Origin: Narthecium ossifragum | Taxonomy: Eukaryota; Streptophyta; Magnoliopsida; Dioscoreales; Nartheciaceae | Direction: 5' to 3' | Assembly (NCBI GenBank): GCA_963920575.1 | Contig: OY986963.1 | Location: 1,030,896 to 1,094,895, forward strand | DNA: 64,000 nt | Shown here: piece after piece, positions 42,030-54,708 of the stretch | How positions within the stretch are numbered: the stretch's first letter is position 1 | How the letters are laid out: the number at the start of each line of letters is the position of its first letter | The notes under the pieces: generated by a model | The model's input: the letters and a program-made list of their open reading frames with translations, nothing else | Databases searched by the model: none | Told to the model about the DNA's origin: nothing | Translations under genes and position numbers: made by a program

Positions 42030-42331
42030 CCTGTAAACTGCAGCTTGTGGCAACGTTTTTGTGTCTCAGAATGGGAAAATTTTCATCTTATGGCACACTA
42101 GTAGCGTATTGGCTGTTGGAAAATCTTGATTAAATTTGCCACCTATGTGCCATCTGAGTTATTCAGTTGCTTCAAGGATCCTGTAAACTGCAGTTTGTGG
42201 CAACGTTTTTGTGCCTCAGAATGGGAAATTTTTCATCTTATGGCACACTAGTAGCGTATTAGCTGTTGGAAAATCTTGATTAAATTTGCCACCTATGTGC
42301 CATCTGAGTTATTCTGTTGTTGCTTCAAGGA
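42030..42331. repeat. Two-copy 150-bp tandem duplication 3' of CPN60B
   Basis: CCTGTAAACTGCAG starts units at 42030 and 42180. The two copies differ at only a few bases and by a small insertion (TTG) near the end of copy 2. Copy 1 lies about 130 bp past the CPN60B stop codon, so one or both copies probably fall in the 3' UTR and duplicate any poly(A) signals there. Confidence 0.92.
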
Positions 42332-44451
42332 TTTGTTTCTTTTTCGCTCTCTTTTTTGCCGTAGGTGACGGTTTAGGTTTGGGCATTGCTCAATTTCTTG
42401 GCGATTGATTGATGACTTCATTATGAATCATGTACACGAAAACTATGGTTATGGACTTATGGTACATCAAGATATAGATGGACTGGAACTCTGGAAGTGA
42501 TAGTTCCGCCACGTGGCGCGGCATGATTGGGTGACTGTTGGAGGCCTGTGGGCCGCCACGTGACGCCTCGTGATGGGGTGGCAGTAGGAGGCCAGTACAC
42601 ACCACCCCACAGGCCCACCACTCTAATGTCCACACAGTACTCGTCACGTGGCAGGTGGTGGGACCCACGACTAATGGTTGGGGGAACATAACGACGGAGC
42701 TTTGTTTCCAAACAGTTATTTATATAACAAAGAAAGGGGGGCAAAAAAAACCATGAATGATTTGATTTAAGTTTGTCTCTTAGCCTGCATTCTTAATCCA
42801 CTAAGCAAATAAAAAGTTAACATCAAAGAGCAGGTCGAATGACTTGAAATTGTCACCAAAGTGTTCTTAAGATGAAGCTGTTCAAAAAACAAGAGTTTCT
42901 TTTATATATCCACATCCAAGCTAGGGGTCACCTAACTCCTTTGAACAATCTATGCTTACTAAATACTGATATCTTTGCTTGTCATTTAGCATACAGCTCA
43001 TTCCGCATACAGCCAAAGAGTATATATATTTAGCTGTTATTAACCTACCAAATATAATATTGATGATTAGTTGTTAATTATAAGACTGGCATAGTGTCCT
43101 ATATATATATATGAATAAGCCAAAAGCATATCATCTATTCAATGATCACCATAGATAGATAGATAGGCGGATGGATTCCGAAGGCATGATTATTTTAGAC
43201 CTTTTCTTGGACTTCAATGCTCACTGAGATCTCTCGATGACTCGATCATATATATGATTGGCTTCACTCATGAATCATGATTGCAGATTAGGGATAAGAG
43301 TCATAAGGTCTTTTCGACGAAAGTTTCATGATCATGCATGTATATATATATATCTGATTGATGGCCATGAATCTTTTGTGTGTTTCATGCATGGCAGCAA
43401 ATAGAAGCACTCCACAGCCTTCCATTTTGCGTTTCAAAGCATATATATAATGGCCACAGTTGTTTCCATACATCGATCAGCTGTCCATAATATCTTTTAC
43501 TTGCCATCAATCAAAGGATCGATATGGCTAATGGTGGAGAGAAGTACTCTACACCCTCAGTTTTAAAGGGAAGTGGCTTGAATAATTGAGGAAGTCATCA
43601 TCAAAGTGGGGGATGGCATATATATACATAGCTTTCAAACAAGACATCTGTGAATGATGGTTTCAAAAAAAGCACTTGATCAATCAAATCATGTCAAGGT
43701 ATGCATGTGCATGTGTATACATATCATGACTAGATTAGCTAGGTTATGGATCGAAAAGGTTAGATGAAAGGGAAGAGACCACCCACTTGTGAAAGACCCT
43801 TATATATATCTATATATATACATATATATCAGTGGTGGAAATAGTTTCATCATGAACAAGATGGAGAATTTTAATATCACAGTGGTGATTGATGGCACTT
43901 GGTGGAAGCCGAAAGTTTACCGATCGAAAAGGGTTCATCTTGTTGTTGATGGAGAATTTTCCATGTCTTATCCAACAAGTAGAGAAGTGTTTGACATGAA
44001 CTAGCTAATCCCCCAAATAGCATAAGTTCTTGAGGAAGGATTGCCACAAAGAGTGGTAAATTTGGAGACAGCTGACACAAAATTACCAGTGATGAAGGAA
44101 CAGTATAGTGCTTTGCATCGAATGTATAAATGCATGACAAGACAAAGAGATCAGACGTATAATCCCAGTCTGGATTCATACTATATATATAGCTTTACAA
44201 AATTCACTACTGTAAAGCATAGTTTTCTTCAAACCCCACATGAACAAGGAAAAGGCTGGAGAACATTGGAATGCTACAAAAATAAAAAGTCTTTCAAGTA
44301 CTGATATTGCAAAGCTAGCTGTTCATATATATATATATACAAAACCAAGAACAACACTGAAACCGATACTAAGTAATTAAACAAGCAGTTGAGGTTGTAG
44401 GAAATAGAAAGCTTAGGAACAGAAGGCCAAGTACTCGATCATCTCTCTCTT

Positions 44452-44453
<2 letters not shown>

Positions 44454-44494
<41 letters not shown>
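44454..44494. repeat. CT dinucleotide microsatellite
   Basis: A run of about 20 uninterrupted CT units, preceded by further CT-rich sequence. It lies downstream of the WRKY gene. Confidence 0.95.
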
Positions 44495-44496
<2 letters not shown>

Positions 44497-44811
44497 GGAA
44501 CAAGAATTAGGACAAAGATGCATGCAAAAGTCAAGCTTCTAATAAAGCTTTCTTTCCTTAAGACATCACTTGTCACTCAAGCAAAATAACAAAAGTCACA
44601 CCCCTTTTTGTGATTTGGAGTCCTCCTCTCCCCATCAAGAAGAGTACATGACCATTGAAACTCAATTATTTTACCCTCCACTTTGAAAGAAGAGCTAGAA
44701 GAGAGTTCATAGTGGGAATTGTTGTGATGAGAAAGTCATGAAAGATATATGGAAAAGAAAGAAAGAAAGAAGAAGGGCTAGTTAGAGAGCTATTATCATA
44801 TCCACACTCAA

Positions 44812-44851
44812 CTTCCATCCATCCATTCATCCATCCATCCATCCATCCATC
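44812..44851. repeat. ATCC tetranucleotide microsatellite
   Basis: Repeated CATC/ATCC units with one interruption (ATTC), in gene-free DNA 3' of the WRKY gene. Confidence 0.9.
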
Positions 44852-45244
44852 AGCTCTTCCTTGTAAGAAAGGCTTCTTCTTTATCAGTCATATCTCAGAC
44901 ATACATGTACTTGCCCTAACTGTTGAAAGCTTCTGTTCCTCAGCTTTCTGTCCCATCCCCCAATATTCCAAGGTTGTGGGTGGGTCTCCCTCCATATTGG
45001 ATTGGCCTGTTCCCAATCACCCAACAACCCCCCTCCCTCTTAATTTATAGACATATTAGAGTACTCTTCTGTTAAATAACAGGAAAAAAGGGGGCCAAAA
45101 AGAAAAAAAAATAGAAAAAAAGGAAGACCATCCAATAGCATCACTCTAACCTTAATAATAATAATTATAAGGTTTATAGCTAGACCTTGAACAAGATTCC
45201 ATGCCATCTTTAAGGGTTGCTGATCATCATCTTTGTTTCTCTGA

Positions 45245-47868
45245 TCAAGGTCTCGCTATAAACTCTTTTTTCGCTTCTCCAAATAATGAGTTCCCTGACC
45301 AATCAAACATGTTGAAAGGATCCATGGCCTTGTTATGATCTCTCTCCTCGTGATCCAGCTTCTTGTTGTTGTTGTTGTTGTTGTCGTCTCCGATGGCAGT
45401 GCCGCCGCTTGTGAAGATGAGGCTCATTGGATCAGCTTCCAGCTCGGCTAGATCCGCGAAGAAGTCCTCCGCATGGTTGGGCTCCGGTATCATCGGCCTG
45501 TAGCTGGTCTGGTGGTGGTGGTGGAAGACAGCTGGATCGAATTCGGAGCCGGCCGTCACCTCCATCGCCGTCTCCGCTTCTTCTGCTTCATCCTTAACAA
45601 TAGTTGCCGCAGTGTTTACTGTCGCCGGCGGCGGCGGCGGCTCTTTATCTGGCTCCTCTTTCAGAGTCGCCGGGTGCCTGTGGTTGTGAGACGACGAGGT
45701 CTTCGGAGCTGATGATGATGAGCTGTTAATCTTGGAAGGCTGAGCCCGTGTCGAACCGGCGAGGGCATTCCTCTGAGTCGGCCATGGGTGGTTGTGCTCC
45801 GATGTGTAGGTGATGACTAGCATGTTTGGATCGGTCCGGCTGCGTTCTACTTGTTTCCTCGCCGAGCATCCTTTTGAACTGCTACATCTGTAATAGCCCC
45901 TGAAACACCATATATATATATATATGCAAGCGATTCATCCATCAGCAAGCTAACTAAGAACCCTAATCATATCACTTGGGAAATACTAATTAATTCTGAA
46001 AGAATTGAATTAAATCATGCACTCTAAGTTTTCAGATCAATGCTGGATTGATTTCTTTATCTAAAATTATAGGGATACAAATTTTGTACTGAACTGATAC
46101 TAATAAAAAGATCTGCTAGCTAGCTTGCTTACTGGATACCGGCCGATACCCTTCTTTCCAATTAAGTTTTCTCTCGTCACTCCTCTAACTAATGAATAAT
46201 AGAAACGAGCAGGACAACTGGCCGGAGCTATATATTGTATGTGGGCTTCTTGAACTGAGAGAGAGAAGGGAACTTAAAATATATATCCTTCTTCTGCACT
46301 TCTCCTTTGACTTGTTCATTAGCTAGCTGTTCATGTGCTACATACTATGTAATTAATATGATTCTTTTCTCAAGGATTGGGATGGAATCAATCAGCTGAT
46401 GATGAGGAGGAGGAGGGAGCTTATAGTTTACCTTGGGTATGGAGATCCTTTGATGGGTTTCTGGCCATATTTTCTCCAAGCCCAGAGATCAGAGGGAACA
46501 ACCTCTCCACTTGGCCTGCTGCTTGCTTGTGCTGGTGCTGGTGCTGGAATGCACACCACCTTCTTTGCCTGGCTTTTCCTGCAACACACACAACAACAAA
46601 CCAACCTTACTTTTATTGTTTCCCCTCTAAAGGCAACAACACTGCATATTATAAAGAAGAAGGAACTATTAAAGCTAGCTAGCATTTCCTATGATTCAGT
46701 ATTTTCCAGTAATTGGTATTCATGAGGAGTTCTTCAAGGAGCAAAGAGGAATGATAACCTTCTTACAGGTCTGTTATACCCAATTGGCCAGAAAGCTTAT
46801 GATCAGTACTGTAGTACCAAGGCGCGCAATCATGAAAAGGGGATCATGAAAGTGATGGATCCTCTTGGGTGGGCTTGGCAGCAAAACTTTCTTATAACTA
46901 TGTGAAAGTGCTTGTGTGTGATCTTTTCAGCTAAGGATATTGTGAACCACATGGCAACCAATTCTTCTTGATAAGAAAGAGAGATTTCCATGGCAACAAA
47001 TTCTTCTTGTGTGTGTGAGAGAGAGAGAGAGATATTTCCAATCTTTGTACTCGATCTTGAGTCCTGAATATTCCCAAATCACTTCTAGAAATCACCTCTT
47101 CTCAAGAAAGCTTAAAGTAGAGAGATCGATCCAAGATCTTTCTTATTATGGAAGACATGAACCTATATAGTTCCTACTAAATGGGGTCTTCTTTGTAGCA
47201 TTAAGTGTGATCTAAGCTGCCATAAAACCAAGAAAAAAAGAAAAGGAAAGCACGATCCTAAAGTACCATTTTTTTTCCCTCTCCTTTCAATCAGATGATA
47301 TAGGAATTAATTGATCAGTTCCGAACCTTCGCTTGATCCCGGGAGTCCGGGGGGACGAGATCTGCATCCCGGCATGGTCCAACGGACAGCCCGCTGAGCC
47401 GGAGATGATCAGAGAAGGCTTGATGGCCCCCGGCGAGAGCGGAGAAGCCTTCATCGTCCCCGGTGAGATCTGAAGAAGCCGGGAGAAGATATTGCAAGGC
47501 CTTCTTGCTTCCTCACTAAACATCTTCTGCGCCAAAAGCCCGCCAGAGCTACCGCCACCGCTACTGCCAGAATCAGCACTGCCACCATCTGATCCCAACC
47601 CAACGGGGCCACTCATGGGATCTGAACCATCAAAAAACGTCGGCGAACCAACCAATTCACCAAGCAAAGGGCCCCGAATGTTCGAAAAGGGGTCGCTGAA
47701 TTCACCGGTAAGGCCATCGGTCGCCGGCGGGAAGCTGACTGGCTCCAAAGGAACTTGCCAGTAGTCAGTCACTGGGATATCAACACCTTCCACACCGGCG
47801 CGACCGCTCGCACGTACTATGTCACCAAGATCTCCTTGGTCAGTCTCCATCCTCTGCCAGAAGTCACA

Positions 47869-47871
<3 letters not shown>
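45245..47871 (-). CDS. WRKY transcription factor, group IIe (WRKY14/35-like)
   Basis: Three exons (47327-47871, 46432-46578, 45245-45899) join in phase to 448 residues. The N-terminus reads [15 protein letters not shown] after a short MCDFWQR lead, matching the start of Arabidopsis WRKY14/35-like proteins. [19 protein letters not shown] basic segment, probably a nuclear signal, precedes the DNA-binding domain. That domain has an intact WRKYGQK heptad in [20 protein letters not shown], and a C2H2-type zinc site built from [15 protein letters not shown] and the EHNHPWP end. The intron between PYPR and GYYRC is at the classic group IIe position. The C-terminal third is acidic, with Pro and Asn runs and [16 protein letters not shown], a likely activation region. 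A CT tract abuts the start codon (GA on the coding strand). The target would be W-box promoters. Confidence 0.95.
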
Positions 47872-47911
<40 letters not shown>

Positions 47912-47962
47912 CCCTCCTGAACAAGTGTATGATCAAGATATATATATATATATATATATATT
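47872..47962. repeat. CT tract abutting the WRKY start codon, followed by a TA tract
   Basis: CT repeats occupy 47872-47909, immediately 5' of the WRKY ATG, so the mRNA leader would end in a GA run touching the start codon. A TA run follows at about 47,938-47,962. Both are hypervariable-type sequence inside the likely 5' UTR or promoter. Confidence 0.9.
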
Positions 47963-48151
47963 ATATAACCTCCTCCCTGGCTAATTAAGCTTCTCCTCTG
48001 AGGCTGGTGCACCCAAGAAGTACTAAGCCCATGCCACCCCTCTTCTCCTCTCTTCTTCTTGGTTTCAAAGCTTGAGTTAGCTAGTTACAGAGAGATCAGA
48101 GACACACACACACAAACCAGTATATATCCTCTTCTTTAAAAACAAAAGGAA

Positions 48152-48152
48152 A

Positions 48153-48198
<46 letters not shown>
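48152..48198. repeat. GA dinucleotide microsatellite upstream of WRKY
   Basis: About 23 GA units, roughly 300 bp upstream of the WRKY start codon and opposite in polarity to the CT tract at 47,872. Confidence 0.93.
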
Positions 48199-48199
<1 letters not shown>

Positions 48200-48201
<2 letters not shown>

Positions 48202-51200
48202 CTAGCTAGAGAGACATGGGGTGCAATTTAAATATGACCGCTGTCTAGCAATTTAAATATATATATACCAGACGCTGACTTCTTCATTCCAAGCCCTTCC
48301 CCATACGCAACAAAAGCAAAGAGAATAATTATAAGAAAAGAGAAGAAGCTCAAGATAGAGAAGTGATCGACCCATGGCCATAAAAAAAGAAAGAAGAGGG
48401 CTGGCTGGGCTACCTCATGGTGGGGTGTGTCTTATCGATCATACCAACGTACTGTTGCCTTTGGATTGCCATTGGTGTGGGGGGGGGGGGGTGTTGGGGG
48501 CGTGGTTCCTTCATATGGGTCATGTCTTTAATCTTCCCATCCTTGTAGTTTTTAGAGAGAGAACAATGTGCAAGGAAAGAAGAGAAGAGGCGGCAAGTAG
48601 CCGCATTTCCGGCTTTGAAACTGTTACTCTTCACTGTTGATCTCTTTACCTCCGTAACTCACTCTCGACTCTCTTTGGGTTTGAAGGATTAATGATGTGT
48701 ATTTGAATGAAACAATCCAAATCAATGACCTATATTAATTCAATCCACTGAATCTATTCTAATGATCATCTCCTTGACGAGCACGTTGATATATATTTCT
48801 CTTCATCTTCATGCCTTCACCGACGTCACATCCTTAATTTCTTTAATTAACATCCTCAATTCTCATCAAACTCTTGATATTAAACCTTATTTAGGACTTA
48901 TATCACTTCAAGCTTCTTGCCGTAGGATTTAGCTAGTCATTTGAAATAGTAATTATACTCCTAATGCAAGGAAGTTAATTAGCTTTGAAGATAAACAAAG
49001 GCAACTTGATTTGTGAGAAGATTAAACAAAGAGATGGTTGCTTTCATAGGGAGGCTCACTTGGATTCGATAACTAATTAGAAACATACTACGCGTCTAAA
49101 AATTGCCTTCTTTTCATTATTCTAAGAAGAATGAGGTCAGCTCTACACGCGTGACCATTCCATCGTGCCACGATTGACTATTACTAGCACGGCAATCAAT
49201 CAAGATATATCAGCTTAAATTCCCAAGCCAACTAACGTTTCAAATTAAATGATTAATTTCCAAATAATGATTCATTTGGTGGGCTTGAAAAATCTAACCT
49301 TCAATTCTTACAGTGTTATATATCCTTAATTTGTTGAATCAACCTGTTCATATATATATTAATTAGATTGGAGATGATTAGAATCTATAAGATATATACT
49401 TGTTAACAGTATAAATATTAGTTGAGAGAGATTAATGTCAAATTGAGGGAGGAGCTAGAAATGACAAAACTTAAGTACTATATATATATAAGGGTCCTTA
49501 TAAACAATAACTAAGGGGATTTTAATTTGGAGACTTGGAAGGGGTCTTCTGATCATAGAAGACAAACATCAAGTTGGCCCAGTTCATCATCTATTTCATA
49601 TACATGATGTGATAGAGAGAGAAGAATCAACTAATTAGTCTGGAAAAGTCAATGCAGTCTTCACTTAACTATTAATTGCATGGTAATTAATGAGAGTTGA
49701 TTAGAAGAATGAGGTTTGTAGTACTTCCTCCTTGGTTTCAGCTCCTAAACTAACTATAATTAATTAATTAATTAATTAATTACCTTGTGGATACGACAGA
49801 AGTGTACATACTAATTAAGATCCAGCTTAGGGAGTTCAATCTGTCACTTGTTGCGTGATCTCAATTAATGCTAATCCATTTTGGAGAAAACAATGGATTA
49901 ATAATAGACACCTTGTTAAATTCCACTCTCAACAACCACTTTCAAAGTTGTTAAGGGATTTCAACAGGGCCCATGTAATATAATCTTGAAAGACCTAATT
50001 ATTATGCATAGATTAATTAGAATTGACATTTGAAATATATATCTTTTTTATATGAGGCTATGATTATAAGTGAAACTTTTGTTGTCATACGTGACGGGAG
50101 AATGTTCTAGATGGAGCCTATGTGACGCCTACATGGCATGATGAGGTTCAGTGGGAGAGAGGTATTGGGTGGTTATTGGGATGGGGTTGCTGGTTATCCT
50201 GCCATGTGACAGGGGCACAACTAGTATATATATAGAGAGAGAGAGGAAGGTTGTTAGAAAATAAAATGTGTATATTAATTAGATCTGTTAGAGAGATATG
50301 TGATTGCAAATTAGGGTTCAAAGAGGCACATCAAGATGAAGTGCAAGCTAATTAGATGTTGGATTAATTTGTGTTCTGATGATATATGCTGGATATATAG
50401 AACAGTATTTTAAAGAGAGATGTGGAATTGAGTGCAAGAAAAAAAGACTGCAAATTGTAGTTTATTAGCCGAAGAATCTTGTCAACAGACGGTAACTATA
50501 GTTTAGCAATTTAATTAAGATTGCAAACAAAGGATTGAGCTTTCCAAAGAGAACTCATCCTAATTAACAACTGGATGGTAGATTCTTAATCATAACGGTT
50601 AAAAAGCTTAAGCATTAGAAACGAGTAATTAAACATACATTAGGTCATCAAGAAAGAGACTCCTTTAATTAATTTAGTCTACATGAAAAGTTTAGCTATA
50701 TATAAAGCTACTCTTAGTGAACTTTGATAAGAACTATGGGCTTAATTAATACATACATACTTTTTAATGAGTTCCTTAGAAAGAGTTATGCTAATGAGAA
50801 GACTTCTGTGATGCAAACTGGGATCAAAGTTGTCTTCCTTTTTGCCCTCATTAGAGAGTTCACTCTATTATATTAGTTTTAGTCCTAACTCGTTTTAGGT
50901 TTCTCTCTCTAGATCTCTCTTTTTCTTTACTGCTCGCTCATCCATGGTGCCATGTCATGCAGTGCGAGGTGTATATATAAATTAAAGAATAGTATGGAGG
51001 ATTGAAATTAAGCTTTCAAATAATGGATCAGCAATAGATCACTGATAAGAGAGAACCACCGACCTCTTCTCTTTGGTTGATGGGACCTTTTCAGAATCTT
51101 CAATCTCTCTGTTTCTCTCTCTAGAAAAAAGTTTAGGTGGGGATCAGTAACTCTCAAGAACACCTAATATGGAGTCATTAATTAGTACCACTTTGCTTGT

Positions 51201-51215
51201 CATTGAAGTTGATGA

Positions 51216-51257
<42 letters not shown>

Positions 51258-53430
51258 ATTAATCAACTCATTGGAACGCTTAATCTAATCAAGACTTGTT
51301 CTCCATGGCCATCATTGGCCAATTAATTAAAGGGCATAGGAAAGGGCCCCAAAATCCAGAATCACATGATGCACATGAATTTCCCCAATGTCATCATGGT
51401 GCCTAATTTAGTGTCACATGAGGAGCTTAATCAAGGCACATATAGCTCATTTAATTAATTGTGACATATATAAAGTGCCCACTTGCCCATGTACCTCCTA
51501 CTCTCTCAATATCTATATATACATCTATATTCTCATCAGCCAATGTCTTCAAGGTTAGTTAACAAGGGTCCTTTAACTTAGATTTCCTCCAACTCATGAG
51601 GACATTTAATCCCACGTTCATGCATGACTCTAGAGAGGGGGAGAGAGAGCCACTGAGATCCCACCAGGATTCTAGCCATGGCTACCTCTAGCTTCCAGTC
51701 CTCCATGAGCTGCCAAAACTTAGTTGCCAGGAATCAGAAGCATCCTTCCATGTGATCTGGAATAGTATTCTAGCTAGCTAAGTCATGTTGTTATGATTAA
51801 TTAATTTGGCTATCAAATGTTCGTTGATTCTGAGTTGGCTTAGGGGGGAAGTGGGGTGGCATTATAGAATTGGATCCATATATAATTCCCACCCCCTGCT
51901 CTTGTGCTGACGACAGGCATCGCGTTGATTAAACTAATTGAGATAAAACCTTGCGCTACAAGTCGTGCTGGTGCCACCCTGGCTGGCTGTGCAGGCTGAC
52001 AACCATGGGATGGGGCTCGTGATGTAATGATGATGTCATCTTTTTCTGTATTACATATGATATGTGGTGACTTAGAGACTAGATCTGAAGGAACACAAAA
52101 GTGTTAGAACTAGTTTTCATTTTAGAATTAGTGGTTATTTTTTTTTAATTGCTTTCATAGTATGGAGAATCCATCCACTTCAGTCACAATCTAGTATTTA
52201 ACGAGCTGAGCCTGACTCGACTTGACCCATTTGCTTGCAACGTATTTGAACCCAAATTGAGCACAAAAGCATGTGTGTTGATGAATATAGAATGGATTGC
52301 TTAGCCTTTTGGGAATCCCAACTTTCTTGTTAATTAATTGGAATTGGAATTGGAATTGAAAAAAGAAAGAGAGATATGGTGAAGTGATCGAGAACATGTG
52401 GCTCCAAAAGATATGCAAATTAAAGTTGAGTGATGAGTTCTTGGGAACTCCCAAATCCAAGTGATGATGATCATAAAGCCTTGGAAGGAGGGGATTTTTA
52501 TTAGCTTTACTACCTTCTTAAGACTAGGAAAGCTCCAAAGTTACCAACTTTTTGCTCCTCAAACAACTTTATTTTTTATTTCTTATTTTTTGACTATTAG
52601 CATGTCTGATCTGATCTATTTGTCTGGTTTTTGAAAAATTACTTGATTTGAAAACATAATTTTTTTTATGTATTTAAGGTTACGATTGATCTCTATCTAA
52701 ATCCTCTGATTTGGATTTCAGTTTGTCTATGACTTATCTCTTTCTTCTTTTCTATTGTGACAATTACTGATGCTCAACAATCACCGTCCATAGTGATGGC
52801 CATGCCTCGATTATGGGCTATAGCCCAATAGTTCTTTTGGGCCCCATTAGTATAGTATGAAATCTTTTCATATTCTTAATGTAAAAAATACGGTATTTTG
52901 CAAACAATGGGACAAATCGATTTTGGTTTTGATAAATACAGAAGCTTTTTCTTAATCCATATTTTTCCAATCAAATCTTGATTTGCATATTAAACGCAAA
53001 TAGTTTTATTGGAACCAAATTCTTAAATTTTAGTTATTGAAGATGACTTGAATCTGAGAACTCGTTTGAGCCAAAGAAAACGTGACAACAATACTTGTCA
53101 ATCTACTTGGAGGAGTCAAGAACACTAGATTCTAGGCCCACCAGACGACAAAAAAGTGGACGGCGGCCCACTAACACTTGATCTCTATCATGCACATCGT
53201 TCGCTGTACCTTATCACATCCTCCATCACACAGTCTCTTGAGTTACAGTTCCTATTCACCAATAATTTTGTTTTTAACCATTCGTTACAAATCATCTTTA
53301 TCGTCTTTGCTGACGTCAAGCAGCTGACGGGATACGATATTTGAACTTAGATCGAAGACTTCTTTACAAGAGATTTCAGTAAATCAATGTAAATTTTTGT
53401 CAACTTTACCCAACGAAAATGAGATAGGTG
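48200..53430. other. Gene-free AT-rich region with microsatellites
   Basis: No coding region is recognised over about 5 kb. It holds a G run (48,479-48,491), a TTAA repeat (49,757-49,782), a CT tract (about 51,218-51,256) and many TATA/TTAATTAA-rich stretches. A block at 50,085-50,225 resembles, weakly, the GC-rich block at 42,480-42,680 (GTGACGCCT and CATGTGACAGG/CACGTGGCAGG phrases). I looked for conserved miRNA signatures by eye and saw none. Confidence 0.55.
51218..51256. repeat. CT dinucleotide microsatellite
   Basis: About 19 CT units in the gene-free region. Confidence 0.93.
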
Positions 53431-53439
53431 GCTTCTAAT

Positions 53440-54708
53440 CAGGGATGAGGGAACCAGACTCTAATCAGGGATGAGGGAAGCAAGATCCTACCTTTAGCTC
53501 ATGTTTAGCATTCATACCCCTCCAAACATCAAAAGTAACTATTACTACTTTATCTTCAGAGAATACTAGTTCAAAAAAACCCCGAACTAGTTTAATTAAT
53601 TCGAATGATATTATTGGTGACCCAGGGTTGAATCACTTGAATGATATTGTTGGTGATCCAGGGTTGCGTAAACCCATTGAAACATATGATGTTGGGATTA
53701 TGGATGGAATTCGTAGGGGGTACTTGATCAAAGGCCCTTATCAACCGTTTGGTCATAATTTTCCCAAAAAAAAATATGAAAAAGATATGAGGGGTTTTAG
53801 GGAGACATGATTTAAAGACTATGAGTGGTTGGAATATAGTGTATCAAAGGATGAGGCATATTGTTTATGGTGTTATCTGTTTAGGAAATCTCAAGGAGAA
53901 CAAGGCGGAGGAGATGTGTTTACATGTACATGATTCAACAATTGAAAAAAGACAATAGAAAAATTTGGTGAACATGTTGGTGCCCATAATAGTTTTCATA
54001 ATGAAGCTAGAGAAAAATGTGAAATACTCAGAAATCAGCGGCAAAGTGTGTCGCACATATTTTTCGCACATGGGCATGACCAAGAGAATGCATATCGCAT
54101 TCGTTTAACAGCGGTTTTAGATTGCATTCGTTTTCTTTTGGTGCAGGGATTAGCTTTTCGTGGTCATGATGAGTCTGAGAGTTCATTGAGAAAAGGCAAC
54201 TTTCTTGAACTTTTGGAATGGTACAGCTTACGTGATGAAAAGATTGCTAAAACAGTTATGGTTAATGCCCCTGGAAAAAATGCTCTATTTCCATTGGTTT
54301 ATCTTCTTATTGAGTTGGCATTGGTCTTACCAGTTGCGACTGCAACCGTTGAGAGAGTCTTCTCTTCGATGAAGATTGTCAAGTCTGATTTACGTAATAA
54401 GATGGGGGATGAATGGATGAATGATTGCATGGTGGTATACATCGAGCGGGAAATTTTTGAAACTATTGAGAACGAAGTCATTTTGCAACGTTTTCAAAAA
54501 ATGCAAAAGCGTATGATCCAACTTCCACCTCTCAATCGCAGCACATAGCACAGTACGTATATTTTAATATTTATATTATTTTTATTTCTTAATATTTGAT
54601 ATTGTAATTCTAAGGTATTTTTTACATTACTTGAAAGATTTTTTTTTTTATCATTTTACTTTAGATTTCGCCCCCCCCCCCCTAAATCTAATCCTGGTTC
54701 CGCCACTG
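53440..54708 (+). pseudogene. Internally deleted hAT transposase (TTF-finger/ZMYM1-like), decayed
   Basis: The N-terminal part shows GLRKPIETYDV, then after a stop the TTF-type finger DYEWLEYSVSKDEAYCLWCYLF. Further stops follow in the linker (53,930-53,955). Next come VGAHNSFHNEAREKC, RIRLTAVLDCIRFLLVQGLA, FRGHDES and NFLELLEWYSLRDEKI (DUF4371 start). That joins abruptly to the C-terminal hAT dimerisation region, YLLIELALVLPVATATVERV then FSSMKIVKSDLRNKMGDEWM. The central catalytic part is missing. The right terminus CAGTGGCGGAACCAGG (minus strand, ending 54708) looks like a hAT inverted repeat. CAGGGATGAGGGAA near 53,441 and again at 53,466 may be a degenerate left terminus. It is non-functional. 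Confidence 0.8.

Larger units (their letters stand above)
42332..45244. other. Intergenic: GC-rich G-box block then AT-rich DNA with microsatellites
   Basis: 42,480-42,680 is a GC-rich block with three CACGTG cores. The remainder is AT-rich, with TA-repeat tracts (for example 43,100, 43,350, 43,800, 44,330), a CT tract at 44,454-44,494 and an ATCC repeat at 44,812-44,851. No gene is recognised. Short open frames near 43,800-44,300 are low complexity. Confidence 0.6.

Noticed and set aside
43789..44304. Possible small genes downstream of the WRKY gene
   Set aside because: Short frames starting in TA-repeat DNA, no recognisable motif, and no splice structure linking them.
42480..50225. CRISPR-like or regularly spaced repeats
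   Set aside because: The repeats are dinucleotide and tetranucleotide microsatellites or two-copy tandems, not spaced arrays, and this is a plant nuclear genome.
48200..53430. Conserved microRNA precursor in the gene-free region
   Set aside because: Scanning by eye for common plant miRNA sequences found none. A folding search could still find a novel one.
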